Shown here one piece after another: positions 47,981 through 57,457 of a DNA stretch of 64,000 bases. The first letter of the stretch is position 1, and each line of letters opens with the position of its first letter. Location: NCBI GenBank assembly GCA_003116975.1, contig BGKB01000072.1, forward strand, positions 224,577-288,576, read 5' to 3'. The translations under genes were made by a program, and so were the position numbers. This stretch comes from Aurantiochytrium sp. KH105. Taxonomy: Eukaryota; Sar; Bigyra; Thraustochytrida; Thraustochytriidae. The notes below the pieces were generated by a model. That model had not been told where the DNA came from, searched no databases, and worked only from the letters and a program-made list of their open reading frames with translations.

Positions 47981-49109
47981 ACATAAGGAGATATCCCGCG
48001 AGGAGGATGGATACGCCGACCAGAAATGTCTGAACAATCCCAGTGACCGAGTCTGCAAGGAGAACGCCAAGGCTTCTGACGGCTCCGTGTATCTCAAGGA
48101 AAGAAGTAAAGATAAAATCGAGGATGGCGACGATGACGATGGCGACGACGAGGAAGAAGACGTTGTCGTTCTTGTGCCAAGGGATAGCATTGGATCTTCA
48201 AAGGATGAGGACAGTGAAAGTGACCTCGACGACGGCTTTGTGTCGCATTTGAACTTTGGGGCAAACCTGGACAACCATAGTATGGACCATAATACATCAA
48301 GCAAAGACGTGGACCAAATCTCGGTTGCAGGTCCGCTACGAGGAAGTGAAGGACTGCTGCAAGACATGAATTCAAATTCAGCACAAACGCTTTCGGATGC
48401 ACGTTTGCGGCCCGAAAGTATGTCGACATTTGGAGACAGCTCTGCAGCTGGAGCATCGATGCGCGTCGATATTGCCGAGGGAAGTATTGGCAGCATTGAG
48501 GGAGGAGCGATACGCCGTGTCGACTCAACCATGCGACCAACGCTCAGACAAACGAGCCAAAGTAGAAAACATGCCTCCAATTCTCGATTGACGCGCACGC
48601 AGCAAGGTGAAACTCAGGAATCGCGTCGCGGGGAGGCACGAAATCGGCCTCAGTCAATGACAGCAACCCCTTCAGGCTTGCCGGGTTCAGAATTTGCTTC
48701 GTTCGGCGAGACTTCCAGGGCCCAAACTCTGTTTCTTTTTACGCAGGGTAAGCCGTTGAGGCCGTGTATGTCGACGCATAACCTTGGCGAGACCTTGGCG
48801 CAAGAAAAAGTGCAGTCTTTGTTATCCACGTATCCAAGCATGGGTTCGATGGTCTCTAGCAACTATACGGGGAGCCGTGGACCCAATATGCTAGAAAGTA
48901 CGCTCTCGGAACGATTGCGCGCATCGAGTAGAAGAAGCGGAGCTCGATCAGAAAGGACTCGCGACCGGCGCAAGCAGTCGCAGAGCTGCCGCGTCAAACG
49001 TCACAGCACTACAGACGCTGTACGAGGCAACAATCCTTCAGGCTCACACGCCAGACTGAAGCAATCCACTTCTATGCGAAATTCGTTCCAATGCATTGTT
49101 GAATTTTAG
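45063..49109 (+). CDS. Multi-pass membrane protein with coiled coil and TKL-type kinase
   Basis: Predicted 1348 aa; the ATG at 45063 (G at -3) is the first, and 45096 is an alternative. After a cytosolic N-terminus come about six membrane segments (residues 160-356, e.g. LLRWASGLLLLCFSLDCISL, NCLIMYTCALIVHLLLRTL). A coiled coil follows (about 358-410, QLESDQLQNELQMVREELGW), then a kinase (about 423-860) with VGEGSCGEVFRG, a Ser-rich insert of about 85 residues, VVAIKRIP, HRDLKSSNLM, DLGTAR (Leu for Phe in DFG), SPLWIAPEV and CDVWSFGVILCELM. The 480-residue tail is disordered with acidic runs (TEDEDEDEDEGEHKE). The 6TM-helix-output plan recalls membrane cyclases, with a kinase in place of the cyclase. 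All catalytic residues look present. Confidence 0.9.
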
Positions 49110-49292
49110 CTGAGGCTTTGCTTCCACGCCTATTGACATTGTATGTAACGCCGCACACACACTCACACACCAAGAATTTGATGAATGCACATAGCCTAGT
49201 AAGCGCATAAAAAAAGAAAAAGAAAAAGAGAAGAAACGCCGAGGAAAAAATGCAATACCTTTTGTTCTACAATGAAACTCTTTCTCTTGAAA

Positions 49293-51470
49293 TTAACGCG
49301 TCGCAGTGGCAAGACGGACGCTACGCACAAGCTGATCGTTGATATCCTCAAAGACCTGACTGAGATGCTCTTCACTGCGCAGCAGGTCGTGTTCCTTGTG
49401 CTGCTCCCACTTTTCAGACATGCGGTCAAGCTTGGCCTGATACTCGTCGCGAAGATTGTTTTCGAGCTGCTTGAGCGCGATGCGTCGGGCCTGATCAGCA
49501 ATGTTATTGTCGCGGTTCTCTTTGGTCATGCGCTCGCGGAGCATCTCTTCGCGGTCCAAGTAGTAATTTTCGATGGACGCAAAACGATCGAGACGCTCCT
49601 TGTCGAGAATAGCCTGCTCTTCGGCTTCTTGCTCGTTCATGGCCAGCAGGTACTCCTTTTCGACCTTGAGAGCCTTTGAGAAGAGGGATCGCACCAGGAC
49701 CTCTTCTTTGTTCTGCTGACGGAGAGCGCGACTCTGCTCCTTGTTCTCAAGCTCTTCGCCAAGGCGAGCGGAGCGTGCGCGCTCGACACGGGCATCAAGT
49801 TTGCCTGCTTGCGTCGCCAGCTTCGCGGCGCGTTTGGCACGGAGAGATGCCTTGCGCACTTCTGCTTCGTGCGTTTTCACGAGAATTTCGTACGCTTTGC
49901 GGTACCGATCAAGATCGTTCTCGAGACGCTTGGTAGCCACACTGGCATCTGCTTTGCGCGACATTTGACGCCTCTGGGCAGAGGCTGCTCTCTGCTTGGC
50001 CCACACGGACCGATAGATGGAAGGGTAGCGCTCGGCCAAGACCTTGAGGCCTGCAACGTCTGCCTCTCCGCGTACCTGTACAAAAGACCCTGGGTCTATG
50101 ACGGCGTGGTGCATTTTTTCTGCGGCCGCATGCAAGGACTCGGCACCAGGGGTTGGAGCAAGATGGCCCTCTCTTCGTTTGCGTGCGCGAACTTTGGCTT
50201 GTACATGCCGATGGTCTTCCTCGTCCAAGAATCGAGCGTTTCCGCCTGTGCCGCGACGGGTCGGTGCGTGTGCTTTGTCGGTCGCAGATGTTGCAGATAG
50301 GTGACTTCTCTTCGGCGCTTGCGTAGAATCACGTCCACTGCCCGTGCCAAATCTACGGCCTTGCGATATCTTTCGCGTTTCGTCACGGGACTGTAGAGCT
50401 TTTCTAGTTTTTGTTTTGGACTGTGTCTTCTTGCCGCGAGTTTTGGTTGTGGCAGCTCCCGCGTGTTGCGTTGCAGCAGCCTTGAGCGAGGAAGCAGCCG
50501 TTCGTGGAGCGCGTCTCTTCGTCTTTTTCGCTGTGCTCGAGCGTTGCTTGCGAGACGCGACCCCAGCGTTTTCACCCGTATCTCCTCCTTGTCCTCCGTA
50601 ATTAAAAAAGGGGGCAGACGGAGCGCCCGGGAAAGGGGTCGTCGATCGCGCAAAGGCTCGCGATGGCGATGACCCCGCTGCGCTTGCATGCGCAAAGCGA
50701 GGACTTCCAGGTCCGAGATGTCCCCCGGAAGCTGTGACGCCGCTCATGGGCCCGGCGCTGGCTCCACTCTTTCCATCTGTCTCTGCGTGGAAAGAGCTCT
50801 GCAAACCTTCTGACTCGCTCGCAGAGGCTTTGAGTTCTGCAGAAGCTGGGCCATAAAGCTGCGCCCAAAGACTCTCAAAAACACTGAGCATGTGATGAAT
50901 TTGCACAGGGTCTCCGCGGTAAATGTCCTCACCGCTGAGAAAGGATAGGTCGATCGGAAGGGACTCGGATAGAGCGGTCATGACGAGGTTTGCGTTGGTA
51001 ATGTAGTCGGTGACGACGCGAGGCTTTCGAATAACGTTTTTCAGACGAACGTTGAAGAGAGTCTCGAAAATGGCCACAAACATGGACGAAGCGCTCTTTT
51101 GGAGCTCTTCAAAGGCCTGGATCGGACGCGTCGTAATGTTGAGCTTGACAAAGAGGTCGTTAGTACGCTGAACAATGTGTTCGTAAAAGGCGGGGTCTTC
51201 GTCAGCAGGATGAGATCCGCCCACCGTCGCACTGCCGGGGCCGCGTCTAGAGCCACCATCGCCGCGTCTCCCGCTAGGGCTCTGTGCGGCTGAAGCAGGA
51301 GAGTTTGTCAAGCCGGGACCTCGCGAGGGCGGTCGTGCAGCTGCCATGGCAGCGTCCAGTGCAATGGTCGCCGCATCGGTAACAATCTGATGATCTCCTT
51401 CAGCGCCACTCCCGTGACTTTGGTCTGCCTCGCCCAGCTCAGGACCGTCCAGAATATCGCTCAAGTCCAT
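49293..51470 (-). CDS. CEP95-like centrosomal/basal-body protein
   Basis: Predicted 725 aa, starting at an ATG with G at -3. The N-terminal globular domain (about residues 95-215: HIVQRTNDLFVKLNITTRPI, SSMFVAIFETLFNVRLKNVI, LPIDLSFLSGEDIYRGDPVQ, IHHMLSVFESLWAQL) matches the N-terminal domain of CEP95/CCDC45. A long basic, Ser/Ala-rich linker follows, then about 260 residues of coiled coil rich in Arg, Glu and Lys (RASLRAKRAAKLATQ, NREDRD-type helices). Human CEP95 is of similar length. CEP95 localises to centrosomes and spindle poles. In a zoospore-forming protist a basal-body role is plausible but inferred. No membrane segment. Confidence 0.78.
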   Translation of the reverse strand: MDLSDILDGPELGEADQSHGSGAEGDHQIVTDAATIALDAAMAAARPPSRGPGLTNSPASAAQSPSGRRGDGGSRRGPGSATVGGSHPADEDPAFYEHIVQRTNDLFVKLNITTRPIQAFEELQKSASSMFVAIFETLFNVRLKNVIRKPRVVTDYITNANLVMTALSESLPIDLSFLSGEDIYRGDPVQIHHMLSVFESLWAQLYGPASAELKASASESEGLQSSFHAETDGKSGASAGPMSGVTASGGHLGPGSPRFAHASAAGSSPSRAFARSTTPFPGAPSAPFFNYGGQGGDTGENAGVASRKQRSSTAKKTKRRAPRTAASSLKAAATQHAGAATTKTRGKKTQSKTKTRKALQSRDETRKISQGRRFGTGSGRDSTQAPKRSHLSATSATDKAHAPTRRGTGGNARFLDEEDHRHVQAKVRARKRREGHLAPTPGAESLHAAAEKMHHAVIDPGSFVQVRGEADVAGLKVLAERYPSIYRSVWAKQRAASAQRRQMSRKADASVATKRLENDLDRYRKAYEILVKTHEAEVRKASLRAKRAAKLATQAGKLDARVERARSARLGEELENKEQSRALRQQNKEEVLVRSLFSKALKVEKEYLLAMNEQEAEEQAILDKERLDRFASIENYYLDREEMLRERMTKENRDNNIADQARRIALKQLENNLRDEYQAKLDRMSEKWEQHKEHDLLRSEEHLSQVFEDINDQLVRSVRLATATR

Positions 51471-52135
51471 TGCGTCTTTCTCCTCTACTGTGCTTGCGAC
51501 CGAACCTCGCCAAGCTTGCCCGCCTGCCTGCTAGCTAGCTGGCTTGCTCGCGTTTGCTTTTGCAAGCTCTGCTGCTGCACGTCGTCGTCGTGGTCCTCGA
51601 GACCGGCGAGCCTTGATCTCCCAGAGTCCGGCGCCCGCCTTGGACCCGGTCGTGCGCGTCTTCGCCGACCTCCGACGCGGCCTCGCCCCCGGCAGTCCGC
51701 TTCGCTGCGCTCCTCGCTCGGCCTGCGCGACGGGCACAGGAACTCGGGTCTGCGTCGCGGCCTTGGGACTCGACGTCTCGCCCTTGCGGCGGTTGCACCA
51801 CGAGGAAAAAACCGAGTTTGCCCCTGCGTCCCCGCAGGTTCGGGTACGCGTCGGCCCATTTTGCCCGTTTGGGCGGGTGTCTCCGGGTCTTGTGGGGAGG
51901 CGATGCTCGATCGGGGGCGAGGTGGTGCGGAGCGACGAGAACAGGCGCGGGGAAGGGCCGCGATCATCGAGGGCAAAGCAGAAGTCGCGCGCGAACTCCG
52001 GCGCGCGGGCTGGTCGGTCTGCTGGGGAGCTCGCGAGGTTCCTCGCGGCGCGTCCGCCTGGCGACCGCGTTGCGAGAAGTCTTATAAAGTTGATTGGAGT
52101 GCACGAAAGAGGCGGAAGCAAACGAGGGTTTTAGG
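51471..52135. promoter_or_regulatory. Divergent GC-rich intergenic region
   Basis: Lies between the CEP95-like gene (minus) and the LSM11-like gene (plus). GC-rich, with a CTTATAAAG at 52081-52089 about 47 bases before the LSM11-like ATG that could be a TATA-type element. Overlapping long frames on both strands have no recognisable content. Confidence 0.4.
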
Positions 52136-53368
52136 ATGGCGGAGACACTCGTGGACCAGCAAGGTGAGGGGACCAAGAAGCAGCACGCAGAGGACAGCGA
52201 TGCTGCTCGATTTGATGTTCGATCCGAGCACTTTGATGCCAAGCTCGCTCTGCAGAAACCTGAAAAGGTGAAACTTCCGCAAAAGGTGTTTCCTCTCGAA
52301 AATTTGTCCCGGACGCGGCCACTGTTACCTGTTTCGCATCCAGACCATCTTCAGCGCCGGGTTGTGAATCCCTTGCTTCGCGCCAAAGAGAGTGACGCAG
52401 TTGCTAGACGAAGAGAGAACGAGCAACGCCGTCTTGAACGCAAAGTCAAGAGAAAGGAGGTCGAGCGGTTCGAAAACCCACTTCACACCTTAGTGGACAG
52501 CTTTGCTGATGGTGGGCCTTTGGAAATACTTCGACGTTGCGTCCAAACCAAGACGCGGGTACGTGTCATCGTTGGATCTGCTCAAAATGGAGTTCGCGGT
52601 ACCTGTATTGGACACTTGCGTGGCTTTGACAAATTCATGAACCTCTTTCTCTATGATGCCGAGGAATCGTACGCCACGACTGCGTTCGTGACCGTCTCGG
52701 AGGAGGCTGCCCTCTCCGGCACTGTACAAGAGCTGACTCAATTCATGCAGGTCTATAGCCCTGCTAAAGTGGGAAATGCTGTTGCCATTGCACAAAAGTA
52801 CAATGGACGTGAGACGGACTTGTGGCGGTTCTTATATCAAAAGTATGGCCTGACACAACGCGTCCAGGACGCTTTGGCGCAAGGAAAGACAGCGTATGCT
52901 CAAGGCGCAGCCTCTCCAGAAGGCCTGCTACCCGCGGGAGTTCGAGGCAAACCTTTGGAGGGGAGTCTCGATGCTCGTGCGCGGGAACTTTTGCGCAGAC
53001 ATCGCGGCCGCGAGGCTGTTCTCATGTGCAAACTAGGTGTCGCAAATGCCGAAGAACGATCCATCGAGAGCTCTCGAAGTCTATTCCACGCAAATCACGA
53101 TTGGACTGGCGCTGCTGTGGAAGCTGCGCCAGCATCTTCATCCGAGGTGGACGTGTGCGCAGAATGGGTGCAACGCGCAAGCCTCAAGTACGAGGGGCGC
53201 GTGTTCTATTACAACACGAGGACGAAAACCTCAGTATGGGAGCCTCCAGAGGGCGTGCGTTTCAAGACGGTGGAAGTGCCGGTTGTGCGTCGGCGCAAGC
53301 TTCGTCAGACCATTTTACGTGGTGATAATGTGATCATGTGCTCACCCGTGACGCCTTTTGCCACATGA
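52136..53368 (+). CDS. LSM11-like Sm protein with a WW domain between Sm1 and Sm2
   Basis: Predicted 410 aa; the ATG at 52136 is first in frame (A at -3). After a charged N-terminus, DGGPLEILRRCVQTKTRVRV and GVRGTCIGHLRGFDKFMNLF (about residues 130-180) give an Sm1 motif that closely follows LSM11 of the U7 snRNP (cf. GxRGxCxGxLxAFDKxWN). The Sm2 strand LRQTILRGDNVIMC comes only near residue 390. In between are a YNGRETDLWRFLYQKYG motif and a WW domain (EWVQRASLKYEGRVFYYN through KTSVWEPPEG). LSM11 normally has a long insert between Sm1 and Sm2, so the split fits, but a WW there is unusual. Expected role: a nuclear Sm ring, perhaps histone pre-mRNA 3' processing (inferred). WW would bind Pro-rich partners. 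Confidence 0.8.
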   Translation: MAETLVDQQGEGTKKQHAEDSDAARFDVRSEHFDAKLALQKPEKVKLPQKVFPLENLSRTRPLLPVSHPDHLQRRVVNPLLRAKESDAVARRRENEQRRLERKVKRKEVERFENPLHTLVDSFADGGPLEILRRCVQTKTRVRVIVGSAQNGVRGTCIGHLRGFDKFMNLFLYDAEESYATTAFVTVSEEAALSGTVQELTQFMQVYSPAKVGNAVAIAQKYNGRETDLWRFLYQKYGLTQRVQDALAQGKTAYAQGAASPEGLLPAGVRGKPLEGSLDARARELLRRHRGREAVLMCKLGVANAEERSIESSRSLFHANHDWTGAAVEAAPASSSEVDVCAEWVQRASLKYEGRVFYYNTRTKTSVWEPPEGVRFKTVEVPVVRRRKLRQTILRGDNVIMCSPVTPFAT

Positions 53369-53641
53369 CAATGCCTGACCTTGCGTCTCTCAGCACGAAT
53401 GGAATCAATAGGACTAGCATACATGGAGGGAAGCAAGGAACCAAGCAAGCGAACAAACAAGCAAACAAACAAACAAACAAACAGGCAGACAAAGCAAGCA
53501 AGCAAGCAAGCAAGCAAGCAATTCAATGTTGCTGCTTGTTTGTTGCAAAGTAGATTCAGCCTTCGATACCATATTATAGTTAATCATCGTCATCACCATT
53601 TATAACTAGCAAGCACAATTTGTTGTTGTTGTTGGTCGAAT
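53369..53641. repeat. CAAA/CAAG microsatellite between convergent genes
   Basis: A tandem run of CAAG, CAAA and CAGA tetranucleotides at about 53433-53521, followed by an AT-richer stretch. It separates the 3' ends of two convergent genes. Confidence 0.85.
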
Positions 53642-54523
53642 TCAAGGACGCTCCTTGTCTCCAGCGCAGTAGTAGACCGCTGAGGGCGTGGCAACTGCAT
53701 CAAGGGCAACGTCGTGATCCTCCACAGGAACGGCGTCGAGGATCTGCTCATCAAGCGAGAGACCCACCGTGTAGGCAGGAGGCAGGCCAGCTGCCTTGCG
53801 GGCCCGTTGAAGCTTCTTCAGAAAAGCGTCGTAGTAGCCCTTGCCATGGCCAAGACGGAAACCGTCGGTCGTGAAGGCAACACCCGGAGTGAACACAACG
53901 TCAACGAGGTCCTCGACGGAAGAGTCAACGCCGTCGGCTCGCTCTTCGAGCTGCTCAAGGGTAAACTCGGGAATGCCCCATTTGAATTTGTCGAGACCGG
54001 CGAGTTCCTCGAGACTAGCAAGCTCAGGCATGCGCATGTCCTCGGATCCGGCCCCGATAATCTTGGGCACAAAGACGCGCTTTTTCGCATCAAAGAGCCA
54101 CTCGAGAGCAGTTTGCGTCTGCGCCTCGTTTTTCATGGCGAGGTAGATGCTCACTCGTTCCGCAGTTTGTGCGCGTGGAATCTCCTTGATGCGCTCGGCG
54201 AGCTGTTACCGATGAGCCGGTCGTTCATTCGTACGCGGACGCAATCGATCAATCAAATCCTACACGTTAGCGTCGTTCTCCTTGGCTGGCTTGCTTGATT
54301 TGCCAACTCGTTCGTCCACTTAGCCCATCTCTCGCGCACTTACCTGTTTCGACGCCGCGTGCATCTTGTCCTCGCCCATGTTCTTGAGCACAGTGGCGAT
54401 CTCGCGTCGGAGCGTCTTCTTCATCATCGTGGTTGTCTTCGCTTGAGCCTGCTCTTGCTGCTGCTGCTCTTGCTGCTGCTCTTGCTGCTGCTGCTGCTCT
54501 CGCTGCTGATGGAGGTCTGCCAT
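53642..54523 (-). CDS. 5-formyltetrahydrofolate cyclo-ligase, two exons, with N-terminal poly-Gln
   Basis: Exon 1 is 54344-54523, the intron 54203-54343 (141 bases, CAG|GTAAGT...TAACAG), exon 2 53642-54202. Frame is kept in phase 0, giving 246 aa. The start ATG at 54523 has A at -3. Exon 1 encodes a Gln/Glu-rich leader (HQQREQQQQQEQQQEQQQQE) and the first helix (KKTLRREIATVL). Exon 2 carries SIYLAMKNEAQTQT, KKRVFVPKI and the ATP/folate motif DVVFTPGVAFTTDGFRLG followed by HGKGYYDAFL. The enzyme converts 5-formyl-THF to 5,10-methenyl-THF using ATP in folate salvage. Length is normal apart from the leader. The poly-Gln run is encoded by CTG/TTG-rich sequence near 54450-54512. Confidence 0.92.
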
Positions 54524-55589
54524 CGTCCTTTCTCCCTGTCTCGCGCTGCCTTTTCTTTCGCGCGCGATGATGGTCTGAAGTTGGGCCAACCCACCAACAA
54601 AATGAAGTCAAAAGAAAATCGTCGCCCAATTTGGCCTTTTACCACCACAGGGAAGCGCGCGTGTGCCAACATTTTCCAGTCAGAGTTGCCGGCGCAAAAA
54701 GGCAGGAACGCCCCGGCACCGGGCTCACAGAGAGCGTTACCAGTCAGAAGAGCTTGCGTGCGACGAGCGACTGTGTTTTGCAGAGAAAGCGATGTGTACG
54801 TACGAAGGAATGAGGCTAGGCCTAGATTGCGAGGAGGGAGGGGGAAGTCTCTTCACTCATTGCGCGCGCCCGCGATGTCCATACCTTATGCATACGAAGG
54901 CACCGAAAGTCGACGCGTGCACTGCCGAGATGCCCAGGAGCACAATCGTGCGTGGGGAAGCAAAGACGATGCTCAAAAACATGAAGACAGGTCAATGGCA
55001 GAACGCGACCGAAACCAAGAAGATACTGACAAAGCAAGCGTTACAACTTGACCTGAAAAAATCGAAAAGATGTCTTCTTGAGCGCTCGATTTTTACGTAA
55101 AGGATGCTTTCCTCAAAATCGTTGATTTTCGTCCAATTCGTCATGTTGTATAGACATTCGACAGGCGTAGATCATTGCACTCGCAGCGACTTTTGTCTTG
55201 TCCGCAAAGCATCCTCAACCCAACAAAAGCGGTTGCACGACCCTCACTTCCTCGGGGCGTCAGCGGCTTCCGCACTTCGTACCTCGCCTGCATCATTGGC
55301 GTAGGCTCGGTCCCTGTAAAGACCTGCTATGATTACCTCCCAGATCATTGTCAGTGGTGACGAACACAGGTGGTGTTGGCAAAGATTCCATGTGGCAAAG
55401 AGCTTTCGTCTTTGGCGAGCACGCAGTCAAAGCGAGCGAGAGCGAGGCAGCAGGCCGTGGGGGCGGGCGAGCAGCGAGCGGGACGGGCGTCGTTCGGTAG
55501 TCCGCCGCCGAGCGCGTCGGGGTCATCGTGTCCGTATCCTCGTTGTCGTCGTCGTTGTTGTTGTTTTTGTCGAGTCAAGGGCAAGCAAG
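54524..55589. other. Intergenic
   Basis: Divergent region between the cyclo-ligase (minus) and the methyltransferase (plus). A 103-codon ATG frame (54792-55100) exists but has no recognisable features. A GTT/GTC triplet-rich stretch (about 55540-55570) precedes the methyltransferase start. Confidence 0.5.
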
Positions 55590-56348
55590 ATGGGAGACGA
55601 GCTGGCAATCGCTTCCGCGACGGCAGCCGTCGTGGGTGGCGTCCTGGTGCTGATGCGCGTTTTCTCGAGCCAGGTGTACGATGTGATCATCATCCGCATG
55701 ACCCGTACATGGTACAAGGCCGTCATGGATAGGCTTGACGCGAACAGCCGCGTTTTGGACGTAGGTGTCGGTACCGCAACCGCGCTCTTACGCAACAAGG
55801 ATCTCCTCGATTCCAAAAAGATGAACTTTGTCGGCGTTGACTACGATCAGGCGTACATTGCAGCAGCAAAGGCCAAGGTACACCGTGCGGGAGCCTCTGA
55901 CCAGATCCAGGTGTTGTGCAAATCGATTTTTGATGGAGACCTCAAGTCGGCCGTGCGGGAGGCCGACAAGAGCGGGCGTGCCGATGAACCCTTTGACGCG
56001 GCGTACTTTAGCGGCTCATGGACGCTAATGCCTAACCCCGTGCGCGCGTTGCGCATTGCTGCGCGCTTCGTCAAGGATGATGGCAAGCTTTACGTGACGC
56101 AGACCTTTCAGCGTCAGAGCACACCAATGCTTGGATTCATCAAGCCGCTCCTCAAATATGTGACCACCATCGATTTTGGCCAGCTTCACTACGAGAAACA
56201 TCTCGACGAATACCTCGCCGAGGCAGCGAAACCCGTCGATGGCTGGAAGCTTGTCGCAGAGGAGAACTCTGTCATTCCCAACTCCATTGACAACGCCTAC
56301 CAGGCCGCGCGCCTCGTGGTCTTTAAAAAGGTCCCGGCCGAAAAATAA
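55590..56348 (+). CDS. Membrane-anchored SAM-dependent methyltransferase (class I)
   Basis: Predicted 252 aa; the ATG at 55590 has a good context (CAAGATGG). A hydrophobic N-terminus (LAIASATAAVVGGVLVLMRV) suggests a membrane anchor. The Rossmann core shows motif I VLDVGVGTATALL, motif II FVGVDYDQAYIAAA, QVLCKSIFD, AAYFSGSWTLMPNPVRALRI (motif IV/V region) and DGKLYVTQTF. The C-terminal part (KPLLKYVTTIDFGQLHYEKH) is typical of small-molecule or lipid methyltransferases of the type-11 group. The substrate cannot be told. The gene stands alone; no regulatory features are seen. Confidence 0.85.
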   Translation: MGDELAIASATAAVVGGVLVLMRVFSSQVYDVIIIRMTRTWYKAVMDRLDANSRVLDVGVGTATALLRNKDLLDSKKMNFVGVDYDQAYIAAAKAKVHRAGASDQIQVLCKSIFDGDLKSAVREADKSGRADEPFDAAYFSGSWTLMPNPVRALRIAARFVKDDGKLYVTQTFQRQSTPMLGFIKPLLKYVTTIDFGQLHYEKHLDEYLAEAAKPVDGWKLVAEENSVIPNSIDNAYQAARLVVFKKVPAEK

Positions 56349-56921
56349 GAATACATACACAAATTATGTTTTTTCTTTCTTTGATGATACATTGGTTTTC
56401 CCCGCTCACCACCTGGATCTGATCATTCGCGACAATAAACAGCTTGCTCGTTCCGTTTGGTTCTGATCGGGCCTCCCCATCGAGGAGGGTTTTCTATTTC
56501 GAGACCCCGTATCGTCAGGTGGGTTGCGGTCGGCCAGAGGCTGCAGCATGCGGCAGCGGGCGGGTAAGAGATAGCAGATAGCGATGGCCCCGACGTGGCT
56601 TGGAGCCGTCTGTGCGTTGCCGCGCACGTCGGCGCGCGTGGCGACGGCAGCTTCACTGGACGGGAGAGGGGTGCGCGAGACTCCCTAAAGTTGCATATTT
56701 CTGCGTTTCCGCGCGTTGCCTTTGTGAGCAACTGCATCCCCAGCAGCCGTTTGTATTGGTCATCGTCGCTTCGACCTCCTTTCCACGCTTCGCTATCGTT
56801 GTCGTCGCGAAAGCAAGCAAGTGCTTCACCTCTGCGGAGAAGACTATCTACGTGCTCGTGCTCGTGCCCTTACCCGCGCGCATTCCACCTCAGCAGGCGA
56901 CACTACGGGTTGAGCCAGGCC
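56349..56921. other. Sequence before the assembly gap
   Basis: No supported gene. A plus-strand frame enters the gap from 56600, but its content before the gap is Arg-rich and unconvincing, so any exon of the following partial gene is not resolved. Confidence 0.5.
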
Positions 56922-57121
56922 NNNNNNNNNNNNNNNNNNNNNNNNNNNNNNNNNNNNNNNNNNNNNNNNNNNNNNNNNNNNNNNNNNNNNNNNNNNNNNN
57001 NNNNNNNNNNNNNNNNNNNNNNNNNNNNNNNNNNNNNNNNNNNNNNNNNNNNNNNNNNNNNNNNNNNNNNNNNNNNNNNNNNNNNNNNNNNNNNNNNNNN
57101 NNNNNNNNNNNNNNNNNNNNN
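56922..57121. other. Assembly gap (200 N)
   Basis: A run of 200 undetermined bases. The true length may differ if 200 is a placeholder. Confidence 0.99.
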
Positions 57122-57457
57122 CAGGGGAAGTCCTTTCATCCCCATCTTGACCAGAACCTGCAGACGAATGTTGGCTTTGGGCTCGAGTATGCAGGCAGAC
57201 AAATGGCACTGACCGTCAACTTTAAGGAGTTCTTCGACTGTCTTGATCAAGAGATGCGTGTGACACGTAAGGATCCCATCACCGATGATACAATTCGCAA
57301 CAAGATTGGTTTCGGAGACTCCTTATACAGTGTGGAAGACACCGTTTACAGATCGTACGAGCATCTCAAGCAGAAGACGCAAGGATGGCGAGAACGCTTT
57401 TCAAGACCCGTAAAGGTAGTTCTTATGAGCCGTGCTACCACTTCCGAAACTGCTTAA
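57122..57457 (+). CDS. Partial gene truncated by the gap, unknown function
   Basis: An open frame leaves the gap and has natural composition: NVGFGLEYAGRQMALTVNF, KEFFDCLDQEMRVTRKDP, FGDSLYSVEDTVYRSYEHL. The frame ends at 57457, but AAG|GTAGTT at 57415 and a strong acceptor (TTCTTGCATTTGCAG, ending about 57500) suggest that an intron lies here and that a further exon follows. The 5' part is in or before the gap. I do not recognise the family. Confidence 0.45.
   Translation, partial: QGKSFHPHLDQNLQTNVGFGLEYAGRQMALTVNFKEFFDCLDQEMRVTRKDPITDDTIRNKIGFGDSLYSVEDTVYRSYEHLKQKTQGWRERFSRPVKVVLMSRATTSETA

Noticed and set aside
54792-55100. 103-codon ATG frame in the intergenic region
   Set aside because: No recognisable motif, poor start context and Cys/Lys/Thr-rich random-looking composition; kept only as a note.
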